From contig CAJQSQ010000006.1 of NCBI GenBank assembly GCA_905616395.1, positions 62,001 to 126,000 on the forward strand: a stretch of DNA of 64,000 nucleotides, written 5' to 3'. The notes under the pieces were generated by a model. That model worked only from the letters and a program-made list of their open reading frames with translations, had not been told where the DNA came from and did not search any database. Positions 1-9,652 of this stretch are shown here, in pieces. Made by a program: the position numbers and the translations under genes. The DNA is from an uncultured Candidatus Pelagibacter sp. GTDB taxonomy: Bacteria > Pseudomonadota > Alphaproteobacteria > Pelagibacterales > Pelagibacteraceae. Every line of letters starts with the position of its first letter. The stretch's first letter is position 1.

Positions 1-1218
1 TATACTCCTGAAGAAGTGGAGAGACTTAGAGGTTCAATAAAAATTGAATATTCGATGTGCAAACATCAATCAAAAAAACTGTGGGATCTTTTAAATTCAG
101 AGAATTATATTAATACTTTGGGATCATTATCTGGAAACCACGCAATTCAACATGCTAAAGCAGGTTTAAAGGCAATTTATTTAAGTGGATGGCAAGTTGC
201 TGCTGATGCAAATACTGCTGGGGAGATGTACCCTGATCAATCTTTATATCCATATGATAGCGCACCAAAGTTAGTTGAGTCGATGAATAACGCTCTAATT
301 AGAGCAGATCAAATTCAACATATGGAATTAAATGATGGTGATATGCAGTCAAAAGATAGAACTGATTATATGCTGCCAATCATTGCCGATGGTGAAGCTG
401 GATTTGGTGGACCATTAAATGTTTTTGAGTTAACAAAAAAGTTTATTAAAGCAGGAGCTGCTGGAGTTCACTTCGAAGATCAATTAGCTAGTGAAAAAAA
501 ATGTGGTCATATGGGTGGTAAAGTTTTAGTTCCAACAGGAACAATGATTAAAAATTTAAAAGCTGCAAGACTTGCTGCTGATATTGCTGAAGTTCCATTA
601 ATTATTTTAGCGAGAACAGACGCTAATGCTGCAAAACTAATTACAAATGATTTTGACGAAAATGATAAACCATTTTTAACTGGTGAAAGATCTCCTGAAG
701 GTTTCCATTATGTTAAACAAGGTATAGAACAAGCTATCTCAAGAGGTTTAGCTTACGCTCCTTATTCAGATTTAATTTGGTGTGAGACTGCAACACCTAA
801 CCTTGAAGAAGCTAAAAAGTTTGCAGACGCAATACATGAAAAGTTTCCTGGGAAATTACTTGCATACAATTGTTCTCCATCTTTTAATTGGAAGAAACAT
901 TTATCAGATGCAGAGATTGCAACGTTCCAACAAAACATTAGTGAAATGGGTTATAAATTTCAATTTATTACACTTGCAGGTTTTCATACACAAAATATTG
1001 CAATTTTTGAACTCGCAGAAAAATATAAAACTGAAGGAATGACTGCTTATTCTAAAATTCAAGAACTTGAATTTGCTAGAGAGAAAGATGGTTACACAAG
1101 TGTCAAGCACCAACGTGAAGTCGGCACTTCTTATTTTGATGCAGTTTCAAATACTATAAGTAGTGGAAAAAGCTCTACAACTGCAATGGAAGGCTCAACA
1201 GAGTCTGAGCAATTTTAA
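1..1218 (+). CDS. aceA: Isocitrate lyase (5' end truncated by window edge)
   Basis: ORF 16-1218 with ICL hallmarks ([45 protein letters not shown]); frame is open to the window start. Confidence 0.95.
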   Translation, partial: YTPEEVERLRGSIKIEYSMCKHQSKKLWDLLNSENYINTLGSLSGNHAIQHAKAGLKAIYLSGWQVAADANTAGEMYPDQSLYPYDSAPKLVESMNNALIRADQIQHMELNDGDMQSKDRTDYMLPIIADGEAGFGGPLNVFELTKKFIKAGAAGVHFEDQLASEKKCGHMGGKVLVPTGTMIKNLKAARLAADIAEVPLIILARTDANAAKLITNDFDENDKPFLTGERSPEGFHYVKQGIEQAISRGLAYAPYSDLIWCETATPNLEEAKKFADAIHEKFPGKLLAYNCSPSFNWKKHLSDAEIATFQQNISEMGYKFQFITLAGFHTQNIAIFELAEKYKTEGMTAYSKIQELEFAREKDGYTSVKHQREVGTSYFDAVSNTISSGKSSTTAMEGSTESEQF

Positions 1219-1256
1219 TTATTCTTTAATACGCCATCTAAATATGATTAAATATT

Positions 1257-1553
1257 TTGATGCTTATAAGTAGTTTCTTTTTAATCATTCTTTATATTTC
1301 ACACAGATATATTGTTGCATGGATAAATTTTTATAATAATTCAGATAAACGTTTTGGTAACTCTATATGGCGTTGGACATATGATTATAAAGTAGTTGGA
1401 GTTAGAGATATTTCCGATCTAGACGATAAGCCTTTTGTAAGAAAAAGAAGGATTAGAAATAGAACTATTTCAATAATGTACTGCAATTTTTTCCTAGGAT
1501 TTTTTGTGTTAATGTCTTTTGTAAGTGATTTGCTTATTTTAATTTTAAAGTAA
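1257..1553 (+). CDS. Hypothetical small membrane protein
   Basis: 98-aa ORF with hydrophobic N- and C-terminal segments; no recognised family. Confidence 0.45.
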   Translation: MMLISSFFLIILYISHRYIVAWINFYNNSDKRFGNSIWRWTYDYKVVGVRDISDLDDKPFVRKRRIRNRTISIMYCNFFLGFFVLMSFVSDLLILILK

Positions 1554-1578
1554 AAATTACCGTAAACTGCGACACTAA

Positions 1579-1599
1579 TGCGATTGATAATCATTCGCA
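1579..1599. promoter_or_regulatory. Putative Fur-like/iron-responsive operator
   Basis: Near-palindrome tgcgattgataatcattcgca resembling the Fur-box core GATAATCATT, 55 nt upstream of the Fe3+ SBP start. Confidence 0.55.
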
Positions 1600-1653
1600 A
1601 TGCAAATAGTAAGCATTCTAATCTAATTAAATTAACATAAACGAAAGAAAATA

Positions 1654-2673
1654 ATGAAAAAACTTACGATTATTGCATTTTTCATGGCTTTATTTGCAAA
1701 CATGACGTTTGCTGCTGAAGTTAATGTATTCAGTGCAAGACACTACGATTCAGATGTTCAACTTTATGAAAAATTTACAGCTAAAACTGGAATCAAAGTA
1801 AATATTGTATCTGGTAAAGATAAAGCTCTTCAAAAAAGAATAACTGAAGAAGGTGCTGATTCAAAAGCTGACCTTTATATTACTGCTGATGCAGGAAGAT
1901 TAGGTGCATTCGCTGCAAAAGGAATGTTCCAAAATTCTATGTCTCCAGCAATTAAAGCTGCAGTTCCAGCAAACTTTAGAACTTCTAAATGGACTGGAAT
2001 AGCTAAGAGAGCAAGAATTATGTATTACTCACCTGAAAGAGTAAATGCAAACGAACTTAATGGTATGACTTACGAAGGTCTTGCTGATCCAAAATGGAAA
2101 GGTAGAGTTGTTATAAGAAAATCTAACAATATCTATAACCAATCTCTTGTTGCTTCATTAGTTAAAAATAATGGAAAAAAAGCAACTGCAGAATGGGCTA
2201 AAGGAATAGTTGCTAACATGGCTAGAGATTCTAAAGGAAACGATAGAGCTCAAATTTTAGCTGTAGCAGCTGGTGAAGCTGATATAGCTGTAGCTAATAC
2301 GTACTACTTAGCTTTGATGTTATCTGGAAAAAAAGGTCCAGAACAACAAGCAGCAGCTAAAAAAGTTCTACCATTCTTTCCTAATCAAGGAGATAGAGGA
2401 ACTCACATGAACATTAGTGGTGGTGGTGTATTAAAAAATGCTCCAAACGCAGCTAATGCAATTAAACTACTTGAGTTTTTATTAACTAAAGAAGCGCAAA
2501 CACATATAGTTAATAATACATTTGAATATCCAATGATTGATGGTGTTGAGCCTCATGCATTAGTTAAGCAAATGGGTCTTGGTTACAAACAAGATTTAGA
2601 AACTAAAGTAGCAAATTACGGAAAAAACCAAGCTGCAGCATTAGAAGTAATGTTAGCTGCGAAGTGGAAATAA
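1654..2673 (+). CDS. Fe3+ ABC transporter substrate-binding protein
   Basis: Signal peptide; EVNVFSARHYDSDVQLYEKFTAKTGIKVNIV and conserved YY ligand-type motif (NTYYLALM), FbpA/FutA family. Confidence 0.9.
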   Translation: MKKLTIIAFFMALFANMTFAAEVNVFSARHYDSDVQLYEKFTAKTGIKVNIVSGKDKALQKRITEEGADSKADLYITADAGRLGAFAAKGMFQNSMSPAIKAAVPANFRTSKWTGIAKRARIMYYSPERVNANELNGMTYEGLADPKWKGRVVIRKSNNIYNQSLVASLVKNNGKKATAEWAKGIVANMARDSKGNDRAQILAVAAGEADIAVANTYYLALMLSGKKGPEQQAAAKKVLPFFPNQGDRGTHMNISGGGVLKNAPNAANAIKLLEFLLTKEAQTHIVNNTFEYPMIDGVEPHALVKQMGLGYKQDLETKVANYGKNQAAALEVMLAAKWK

Positions 2674-2680
2674 GTAATAA

Positions 2681-2866
2681 GTGAAAAAGAATTTATTTAA
2701 TATTGATGAGAATAAATCTTCTGATGTATATGGGTCGCAAACTCTGAAAGCTTGTGGTCCATGTGCAGCAGAGTGTGAAAAAATCAATAGAAAAATAAAT
2801 AATAGAAAATTATCAGATATTAAAGACAAAGAGGTTGCACATATCCTCTCTCCATTTAATACATAA
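2681..2866 (+). CDS. Small Cys-rich protein (CGPCAAEC), GTG start
   Basis: 61-aa ORF 8 nt downstream of the iron SBP gene; CxxC plus third Cys. Confidence 0.45.
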   Translation: MKKNLFNIDENKSSDVYGSQTLKACGPCAAECEKINRKINNRKLSDIKDKEVAHILSPFNT

Positions 2867-2883
2867 TTTTCTTTTTAATGATT

Positions 2884-2936
2884 GTGCTCATAGTTCTACA
2901 AAAGGTATTTACCCTACCTAATTTAACTATGAGCAC
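2884..2936. other. Long nested inverted repeat / RNA hairpin
   Basis: gtgctcatagtt ... aactatgagcac perfect 12-bp arms, with inner aggta/tacct arms. Confidence 0.75.
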
Positions 2937-2948
2937 TAAAAAATTCAA

Positions 2949-3503
2949 ATGTCAGTAATACAATTAAATAAACATTTAAAAAACAATAGGAATAGAATGA
3001 TTGAAGGAAAAAAATGTTCAAGTGTAGTTTTAAAAACAAGAAAAATTGGTAAATGGGTTGATGTTAGTACTGATGATATATTTAAAGGTAAAAAAGTAAT
3101 ACTATTTTCATTGCCAGGTGCATTTACACCCACATGTTCTGAAAAACAGCTACCAGGCTTTGAAAAAAATTATGATAAATTGTTAGGTCTAGGTATTAAC
3201 GAGGTTTATTGCATTAGTGTTAATGATGGCTTTGTGATGAATGCTTGGGCTGATCAACAAAAATTAACAAAAGTTAAGGTATTACCGGATGGAAATGCAG
3301 ACTTTACACGTTCAATGGGAATGTTAATTGATAAAAAACATTTAGGCTTTGGTCTAAGAAGCTGGAGATATTGCGCAATAATTAATGACGGTATTGTTGA
3401 AAAATGGTGGCAAGAGGATGGTATGAATAATGATGGAAGTGATCCTGATCCGTATAAACAAACAACTCCAGAAAATTGCATTGAATATCTATCAAGCAAA
3501 TAA
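2949..3503 (+). CDS. Peroxiredoxin (AhpC/TSA, Prx5-like); true start possibly ATG at 2997
   Basis: PGAFTPTCSEKQLPGFEKNYDKL active-site motif. Confidence 0.92.
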   Translation: MSVIQLNKHLKNNRNRMIEGKKCSSVVLKTRKIGKWVDVSTDDIFKGKKVILFSLPGAFTPTCSEKQLPGFEKNYDKLLGLGINEVYCISVNDGFVMNAWADQQKLTKVKVLPDGNADFTRSMGMLIDKKHLGFGLRSWRYCAIINDGIVEKWWQEDGMNNDGSDPDPYKQTTPENCIEYLSSK

Positions 3504-3552
3504 TTTAGAAAAATAAATAATTTATAAAAAAAATTTAAGAATTAATACTCGT

Positions 3553-3612
3553 AATCTCTCTCTCAATTGGTTTCGAGGTTAATATTAATCTCTCCTGGCA
3601 ACAGGGGAGGTT
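3553..3612 (+). promoter_or_regulatory. Structured leader with four alternately pairing segments (attenuator-like)
   Basis: AATCTC(3553-3558)/GAGGTT(3575-3580)/AATCTC(3587-3592)/GAGGTT(3607-3612); distal hairpin capped by GCAA tetraloop. Confidence 0.5.
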
Positions 3613-3644
3613 TCTTAAATATAGTTATTAGAGTATTATAAATT

Positions 3645-5264
3645 ATGGGAATTAAAAATTTTAACATTTGGTACATAAGTAGTTTTTTAATATCTATAGC
3701 TGTTGCTATCCCAATACTTACTATCTGTGCAGGTTTTTTTGAAAATACTAGTAATTATTATTCGATACTAAAGGATACTTTTTTATTTGATTATATTAAT
3801 CACTCACTAATTTTATTAATGGGTGTTCTATTTTTAACTTTTATCATTGGAGTGGGCACCGCCTATCTTGTATCTTTCTATAATTTTCCAGGTTCAAATT
3901 TTTTTAAATGGGCATTAATATTATCATTCGCAGTACCACCCTATATATATGCATACTCATTAACAGCCTTCTTTGAAAATTATGGTACAGCTTTTTCAAT
4001 ACTAACCAATGTATTTGGAGAGGGTGAGTACAATAAACACATACCTAAAATGGATGGCATGTTTGGTGCAATCATTTCTTTATCATTCTCATTGTTTGGA
4101 TATGTTTATATTTTAACAAGAGCATCATTTCATTACCAATCTCAAAACTTAATTGATTTAGGTAAAAATTTAGGATTTTCGAAAAATAAATCATTTTTTA
4201 AAATTATTTTACCTTCAGCCAGACCAGCTATAGTTGCTGGACTTTCTTTAGTTGCAATGGAAACATTATCAGATTTTGGAACAGTGGATTTTTTTAATGT
4301 ATCAACACTAACTACAGGAATTTATAATGCATGGATTTCTTTTGATGATTTATCTTTAGCTAATCGATTATCTTTTTTTCTTTTAATTTTTATTTTAGGA
4401 TTATTTGTTCTTGAAAACTTTTCTAGGAAAAAAGCTCAATATCACTCTCCAACAAAAAGTGGCTTTAAATCTAAAACTTTAATTAAATTAGATAGATCAA
4501 AATCAACTCTAGCTATTATTTTTTGTAGCTTTATTTTTTTTGCCAGTTTTATGTTTCCAGTTTTACAAATGCTTTATTGGACAATAATTTTTCCTAAACA
4601 TTTTAATGATTTAAATATAGTTAGTTTATTTATTAATACTGGAATATTAGTTTTATTAGCAAGTACTGTTTTGATAACATTTGCCTTCATTTCAAACTAT
4701 GGAAATAGGGTTACAAAAAGTAAATTACTAGAAGCACTAACTACATTTTCTATTTCTGGGTATGCAATACCGGGGGTAATTTTAGCTGTTGCGTTTATAA
4801 GCTTCGTGGCCTGGTTTGATAATACTGTTGTTCAGTATTTCGGATTTAAAACTATCAAAACTATATTTATTGGCTCAATATTAGGACTTATAAGTGTTTA
4901 TTTTGTAAGGTTTTACTCTTTAGCCTGTAATGGCATAAAGTCTGGCTATCTTAAGATTAACTATTCAATAGATGAGAGTGCTTATTTACTTGGCTACTCA
5001 AAATTTAAAACATTTAAAAATATTCACTTTCCTTACTTAAGAAACTCTATTCTGTTAATTGGATTAATAATTGCAATTGAAATAATTAAGGAGTTACCAA
5101 TTACACTTATTATGAGACCATTTAATTTTGAAACATTCGCTACTACAGCTTATATATATGCGTCTCAAGACCTATTAGAGGCCGCTGCAGTACCATCTTT
5201 ATTTCTTATATTAATTACAAGTACTTTTATTTTAATTACTTCTAGATATACTTTAAGAGATTAA
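3645..5264 (+). CDS. Fe3+ ABC transporter permease (fused two-domain)
   Basis: 539-aa polytopic protein with two binding-protein-dependent permease domains, FbpB/AfuB type. Confidence 0.88.
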   Translation: MGIKNFNIWYISSFLISIAVAIPILTICAGFFENTSNYYSILKDTFLFDYINHSLILLMGVLFLTFIIGVGTAYLVSFYNFPGSNFFKWALILSFAVPPYIYAYSLTAFFENYGTAFSILTNVFGEGEYNKHIPKMDGMFGAIISLSFSLFGYVYILTRASFHYQSQNLIDLGKNLGFSKNKSFFKIILPSARPAIVAGLSLVAMETLSDFGTVDFFNVSTLTTGIYNAWISFDDLSLANRLSFFLLIFILGLFVLENFSRKKAQYHSPTKSGFKSKTLIKLDRSKSTLAIIFCSFIFFASFMFPVLQMLYWTIIFPKHFNDLNIVSLFINTGILVLLASTVLITFAFISNYGNRVTKSKLLEALTTFSISGYAIPGVILAVAFISFVAWFDNTVVQYFGFKTIKTIFIGSILGLISVYFVRFYSLACNGIKSGYLKINYSIDESAYLLGYSKFKTFKNIHFPYLRNSILLIGLIIAIEIIKELPITLIMRPFNFETFATTAYIYASQDLLEAAAVPSLFLILITSTFILITSRYTLRD

Positions 5265-5266
5265 TT

Positions 5267-6325
5267 ATGAGTAAAAATTTTTTAGAAATTAAAGATGTAA
5301 CTTTTGAGGCAAGCAAAGTTAATAAAGTTCATAATGTATCTTTTAATATTGAAAAAGAGGGAGACATTATATGTTTATTAGGACCATCTGGAATTGGAAA
5401 AACTACAATACTAAGATCCATTGCTGGTTTAACAAATATTAAATCTGGTGAAATTATATTAAAAAATAAAGTTCTATCTTCAGAGAAAGTACATGTAGAA
5501 CCTGAAAATAGAAATATATCGTTATCATTCCAGGATAACTGTTTATTCCCACATTATAATGTCTTAAAAAACATTGAATTTGGCGCCGAAAGGAACAAAA
5601 GAAAGAAACAAACTATATCTACTGAAGAAATAATTAGATTCTTAAATCTTGAAAAAATTAAAGATAAGTTTCCACATCAAATCAGTGCAGGTGAAGCTCA
5701 AAGAGCGGCTCTAGCAAGGTCATTAGTTACAAAGCCAGATTTACTATTATTAGATGAACCACTTTCAAATGTTGATCAAAGTTTTAAAGAAGAGATTCAA
5801 GTTAAATTAAAACAAATATTAACTGAACATAAAATAACAACTATAATTGTAACGCATGACTCATATGAAGCTTTTTATTTAGGTACAAAATGTGGAATAA
5901 TTTTAGACGAACAATTAAAACAATTTGATGACCCTTATAATGTTTATCACTTTCCAAATTCAGTAGAGGTAGTAAAATTTTTAAATAGGGGAATTTTAAT
6001 TCCAGCAAAAGTTACTGGAGAAAATAGTTTAGAGAATGTTGATTTAGGAATAATTACTGGTAATTTTATAAAACATTATCCAAAAGGATCTGAGGTTCAG
6101 CTTTTACTTCAACCAGAAGATCTAGAACATGATGATCAAAGTAACTTAAAATTAGAAGTTGTTGATAGAAAGTTTAGAGGTACCAATTTTATTTACACGC
6201 TTAAAACTGTTAGCAATAAATTAATTCCAGTATTTGTACACTCTCATCATATTCATCAACATCAGGTAGATGAAAAATTTGGCATTAAGCTACCTATAAA
6301 TATTGATCATATAGTTTGCTTCTAA
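5267..6325 (+). CDS. Fe3+ ABC transporter ATP-binding protein
   Basis: Walker A GPSGIGKTT, signature ISAGEAQRAALARSL, Walker B LLLLDEP. Confidence 0.93.
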   Translation: MSKNFLEIKDVTFEASKVNKVHNVSFNIEKEGDIICLLGPSGIGKTTILRSIAGLTNIKSGEIILKNKVLSSEKVHVEPENRNISLSFQDNCLFPHYNVLKNIEFGAERNKRKKQTISTEEIIRFLNLEKIKDKFPHQISAGEAQRAALARSLVTKPDLLLLDEPLSNVDQSFKEEIQVKLKQILTEHKITTIIVTHDSYEAFYLGTKCGIILDEQLKQFDDPYNVYHFPNSVEVVKFLNRGILIPAKVTGENSLENVDLGIITGNFIKHYPKGSEVQLLLQPEDLEHDDQSNLKLEVVDRKFRGTNFIYTLKTVSNKLIPVFVHSHHIHQHQVDEKFGIKLPINIDHIVCF

Positions 6326-6343
6326 TATAAAACCTAAATTATA

Positions 6344-7042
6344 ATGAATAAAAGATTAAAAACCCTTACCAAGGGAATAACAGATGTAAGTCCGTTAATG
6401 ATACCTGTGGTACCTTTTGGAATTATATTTGGTGTTATTGGTGTGGAATTAGGCCTAAGCCCTTATATGACATTTGGAATGTCGGTCATAATTTTTGGTG
6501 GTGCTTCTCAAATAGTTTTATTACAATTATTCTCTGGTGGAGCCTCATCTTTAGTAGCAATAACATCTGTAGGTGCAGTTAATTCAAGACATTTATTATA
6601 TGGTGCAGTTTTTTCAGAATATTTATCTCATTTGAAATTGTCATGGAAAGTTATCTTATCATACGTATTAATTGATCAAGCATTTGCTGTTTCAAATACT
6701 TATTTTAAAAAAAATAAAGAAAATGAGTTTAAACATTACCATTTATTGGGAGCTGGCTTTACTTGTTGGACTGTTTGGCAAATTTCAACAATTTTGGGGA
6801 TATTTTTAGGGTCAGTTGTTCCAGAAGAACTAGGATTAAGCTTTACAATTTCTTTAACTTTTTTGGCTTTGTTAATTAATGATTTTAGAAAATTTAAAAA
6901 TATTATTGTAATGTTGGTATCAGGTATGGTTGCAACTATTGGATATAATGCGATACCATTTCAGGCCTACATTATTGTTGCAGCATTATCAGCTTTACTA
7001 GTTGCTACATTATTAACCTTAATAAATTTAAAGAAAAAATAA
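6344..7042 (+). CDS. azlC: AzlC-family branched-chain amino acid exporter subunit
   Basis: PLMIPVVPFGIIFGVIG...FGGASQIVLLQLFSGGAS...NSRHLLYGA. Confidence 0.88.
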   Translation: MNKRLKTLTKGITDVSPLMIPVVPFGIIFGVIGVELGLSPYMTFGMSVIIFGGASQIVLLQLFSGGASSLVAITSVGAVNSRHLLYGAVFSEYLSHLKLSWKVILSYVLIDQAFAVSNTYFKKNKENEFKHYHLLGAGFTCWTVWQISTILGIFLGSVVPEELGLSFTISLTFLALLINDFRKFKNIIVMLVSGMVATIGYNAIPFQAYIIVAALSALLVATLLTLINLKKK

Positions 7043-7359
7043 TGCATTGGTCTACAATTATTTACTGTGGAATTATTACCTATTTAACAAGGTTTTCTAT
7101 GATTTTTTTATTAAAAGAAGACATATTAAACGATAAAGCAAAAAAAGTTTTGTCATACGTTCCATCTGCTATTTTTCCAGCAATAATTTTTCCACCAATA
7201 TTCCTAGATAGTGCTGGTTCCTTAGACTTTGAAAGTAATCCTAAAATTTTAGCTACTGTATTCGCTATAATTATTGGTTTTTTCAGTAGAAGTATTATTG
7301 CTACAATATTTGCAGGACTTATTTCTTATTGGTTTTTGATTTTTGTATATTACCAGTAG
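7042..7359 (+). CDS. azlD: AzlD-family small membrane subunit
   Basis: 105-aa membrane protein overlapping the azlC stop; TYLTRFSMI and VPSAIFPAI motifs. Confidence 0.82.
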   Translation: MHWSTIIYCGIITYLTRFSMIFLLKEDILNDKAKKVLSYVPSAIFPAIIFPPIFLDSAGSLDFESNPKILATVFAIIIGFFSRSIIATIFAGLISYWFLIFVYYQ

Positions 7360-7380
7360 AAAAAAATATAATTAACCCTC

Positions 7381-8274
7381 ATGTTTCATAAATTTAAAGT
7401 TAACAATGATCTAATTGGCATATTTTATATGCTTTTATGTCAATTTTCATTTGCAACAAATGATGCTTTTGTAAAAGTTATTTACCAAAACTATGATGAA
7501 ATATTTGTTTTAAACCAAATCATTTTTATAAGAGGTATTTTTACATTACTTTTCATTTTATTATTTCTTTATATTAAGAAAGAAATTAATTTTAAATTAA
7601 TCTTTACTTCAAATGAATTGAGAATGAGAGGCATTTTAGAATCTTTAGCTGCTTTATTTTTTTTCATTGGTATTGCTCTATTACCTTTTGCAAATGTTTA
7701 TATTTTACTAAGCATGGCACCAATTTTATTAACTGCATTTAGCGCAATATTTTTAAGAGAAAAAGTTAGATGGAGAAGATGGAGTGCAGTGTTACTGGGT
7801 TTTGTTGGTGTGGTGGTGGTAATTAATCCTGGAAAATTAGAGACTAGTTATTATTTTATCTTTCCTATAATTGCAGCAATTATGCTTTCGATTAGAGACA
7901 TGTATACAAAAAATTTTAAAAAAGATTATCCCAGTCTACAAATAGCATTTATGACCTGTTTTGTTGTTACAGCTCTTTTTGGCTTGTTAAGTATTTATAA
8001 ATTTTATGATTTTAGTTTAAAGGATATCTTCATTTTGTTTATTGCTGCTTTTTTTTTAGCACTGGGCTACATTTTTTCAATAGCAACAATCAAAATTGCA
8101 CTAGTTTCTGTCACATCAACATTTAGATATTCAGTTATTTTATGGGGAATATTATATGGATACTTTCTATTTGATGAAGTGCCCTCAACTAATAGCTATA
8201 TAGGAGCTTTAATAATTGTTATTAGTGGGTTAATTATTATTTCAAGACAAAAAAAGATTGGTGTTATAAAATAA
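7381..8274 (+). CDS. EamA/DMT-family permease
   Basis: 297 aa, ten-TM drug/metabolite transporter pattern. Confidence 0.85.
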   Translation: MFHKFKVNNDLIGIFYMLLCQFSFATNDAFVKVIYQNYDEIFVLNQIIFIRGIFTLLFILLFLYIKKEINFKLIFTSNELRMRGILESLAALFFFIGIALLPFANVYILLSMAPILLTAFSAIFLREKVRWRRWSAVLLGFVGVVVVINPGKLETSYYFIFPIIAAIMLSIRDMYTKNFKKDYPSLQIAFMTCFVVTALFGLLSIYKFYDFSLKDIFILFIAAFFLALGYIFSIATIKIALVSVTSTFRYSVILWGILYGYFLFDEVPSTNSYIGALIIVISGLIIISRQKKIGVIK

Positions 8275-8319
8275 AATCAAATTCTTGTTAATCGAATTTT
8301 TAAGACATATGATTATTAC

Positions 8320-8685
8320 ATGAAAAAAATATTAGTTATAATTTTTGCATTATTTACAATGAAGGCTTTTGCGGTAGATAAAAGTACAACTTTTAATAAT
8401 GAAATTTTTCAAAAAGCCCAACTTGAAGGAAAAACTGTTATTATCAACTCATGGAACGAAACTTGCACAACATGCAAGGCACAGATAATAATTTTAGATG
8501 AAGCAGAAAATGAATTTAAAGATGTTCTTTTTTTAAGCTTTGAACAAACAAAAGATAAAGATATAGCAAAACAATTAGGCATTGATTATTGGACTACAAT
8601 TGTTGTGTATAAAAATAATAAAGAAGTTCACAGAAGTATTGGTCAAACTAATAAAGCTAAAATCTACGAATTAATAAAATCCTAA
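8320..8685 (+). CDS. Secreted thioredoxin-fold protein
   Basis: Signal peptide plus WNETCTTCKAQ redox site. Confidence 0.75.
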   Translation: MKKILVIIFALFTMKAFAVDKSTTFNNEIFQKAQLEGKTVIINSWNETCTTCKAQIIILDEAENEFKDVLFLSFEQTKDKDIAKQLGIDYWTTIVVYKNNKEVHRSIGQTNKAKIYELIKS

Positions 8686-8710
8686 TATCAAATAACAGGC
8701 TTTTTAACGT

Positions 8711-8896
8711 TTATTTGATAATCCAAAAGATGATATTAATTATATAAACTAAAATACCGTAAAATAAGAACATAAGTATTTTATCTTTTCCGGTTTTTTC
8801 TTTCCAGTTCAATTTAAATAACACTGATGGAGAGACTACCAATAAGATAACTCCAATCACGATTACAAGTATTGATAAAATTATAAATACATTCAT
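8711..8896 (-). CDS. Small membrane protein, hypothetical
   Basis: 61 aa, two hydrophobic segments, adjacent to and co-oriented with the MBL gene. Confidence 0.5.
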   Translation of the reverse strand: MNVFIILSILVIVIGVILLVVSPSVLFKLNWKEKTGKDKILMFLFYGILVYIINIIFWIIK

Positions 8897-8904
8897 ATTA
8901 AAAG

Positions 8905-9588
8905 TTAAATAGATCCAAGTTTAATATTGCTTGCAATATTTATGTCCATTAATTTAGGCTTAGATAAATTTAAATTATTCATTATATCGCTATACTCAGT
9001 TACACTGTCAACCTGCAGTCGAGGATTGAACTTTTTTTCTTTACCAATAGTGCTTACTTTCTGATCATTATAGTCATGAGCAGGATATAATAATGTTTCC
9101 TCAGGAAGTTTTAACAATCTATTAAAAATAGAATTATAGGAGTCTACCGAATTACCACCTTGAAAATCAGTTCTACCAGTTCCATTAATTAGCAAAGTGT
9201 CTCCTGAAAAGAGATAATCATTCATGAGAAAACTGTAGCTATCTTTAGTATGTCCAGGTGTGTAAATTACTTTTATTTCTAATTTATCAACATAAATTAT
9301 TTCATTATCTTTAACTTTTATTTCAACTGCATTCGATGGAGTATGTTCACCCATTATCGTTGTGCAATTTGTTTTATTTTTTAATCTTGAAGCTGCAGTT
9401 ATATGATCAGCATGAATGTGTGTGTCTATAACTTTTACTAATTTTAAATCTAATTCATTAAGAAGTTTAATATATTGCTCAATATTTTCTAAAACAGGGT
9501 CAATGATTAATGCCTCTCGACCTTCGGCAGAAGCAATTAAGTAGGTGTAGGTACTTGAGTTTTTATCAAATAATTGATGAAACAACAT
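8905..9588 (-). CDS. MBL-fold hydrolase (ETHE1/persulfide dioxygenase or glyoxalase II-like)
   Basis: DTHIHADH metal motif, TPGHTKDS, FSGDTL. Confidence 0.88.
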   Translation of the reverse strand: MLFHQLFDKNSSTYTYLIASAEGREALIIDPVLENIEQYIKLLNELDLKLVKVIDTHIHADHITAASRLKNKTNCTTIMGEHTPSNAVEIKVKDNEIIYVDKLEIKVIYTPGHTKDSYSFLMNDYLFSGDTLLINGTGRTDFQGGNSVDSYNSIFNRLLKLPEETLLYPAHDYNDQKVSTIGKEKKFNPRLQVDSVTEYSDIMNNLNLSKPKLMDINIASNIKLGSI

Positions 9589-9652
9589 CTTATTACTTTA
9601 TCAGCATATTCAATTTAGCAGAATATATTTAATTGAAGTATTATGTATGCAT

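Noticed and set aside
782-1113. ORFs 782-1042 (+) and 904-1113 (-)
   Set aside because: Overlap isocitrate lyase in other frames/strand, no independent support
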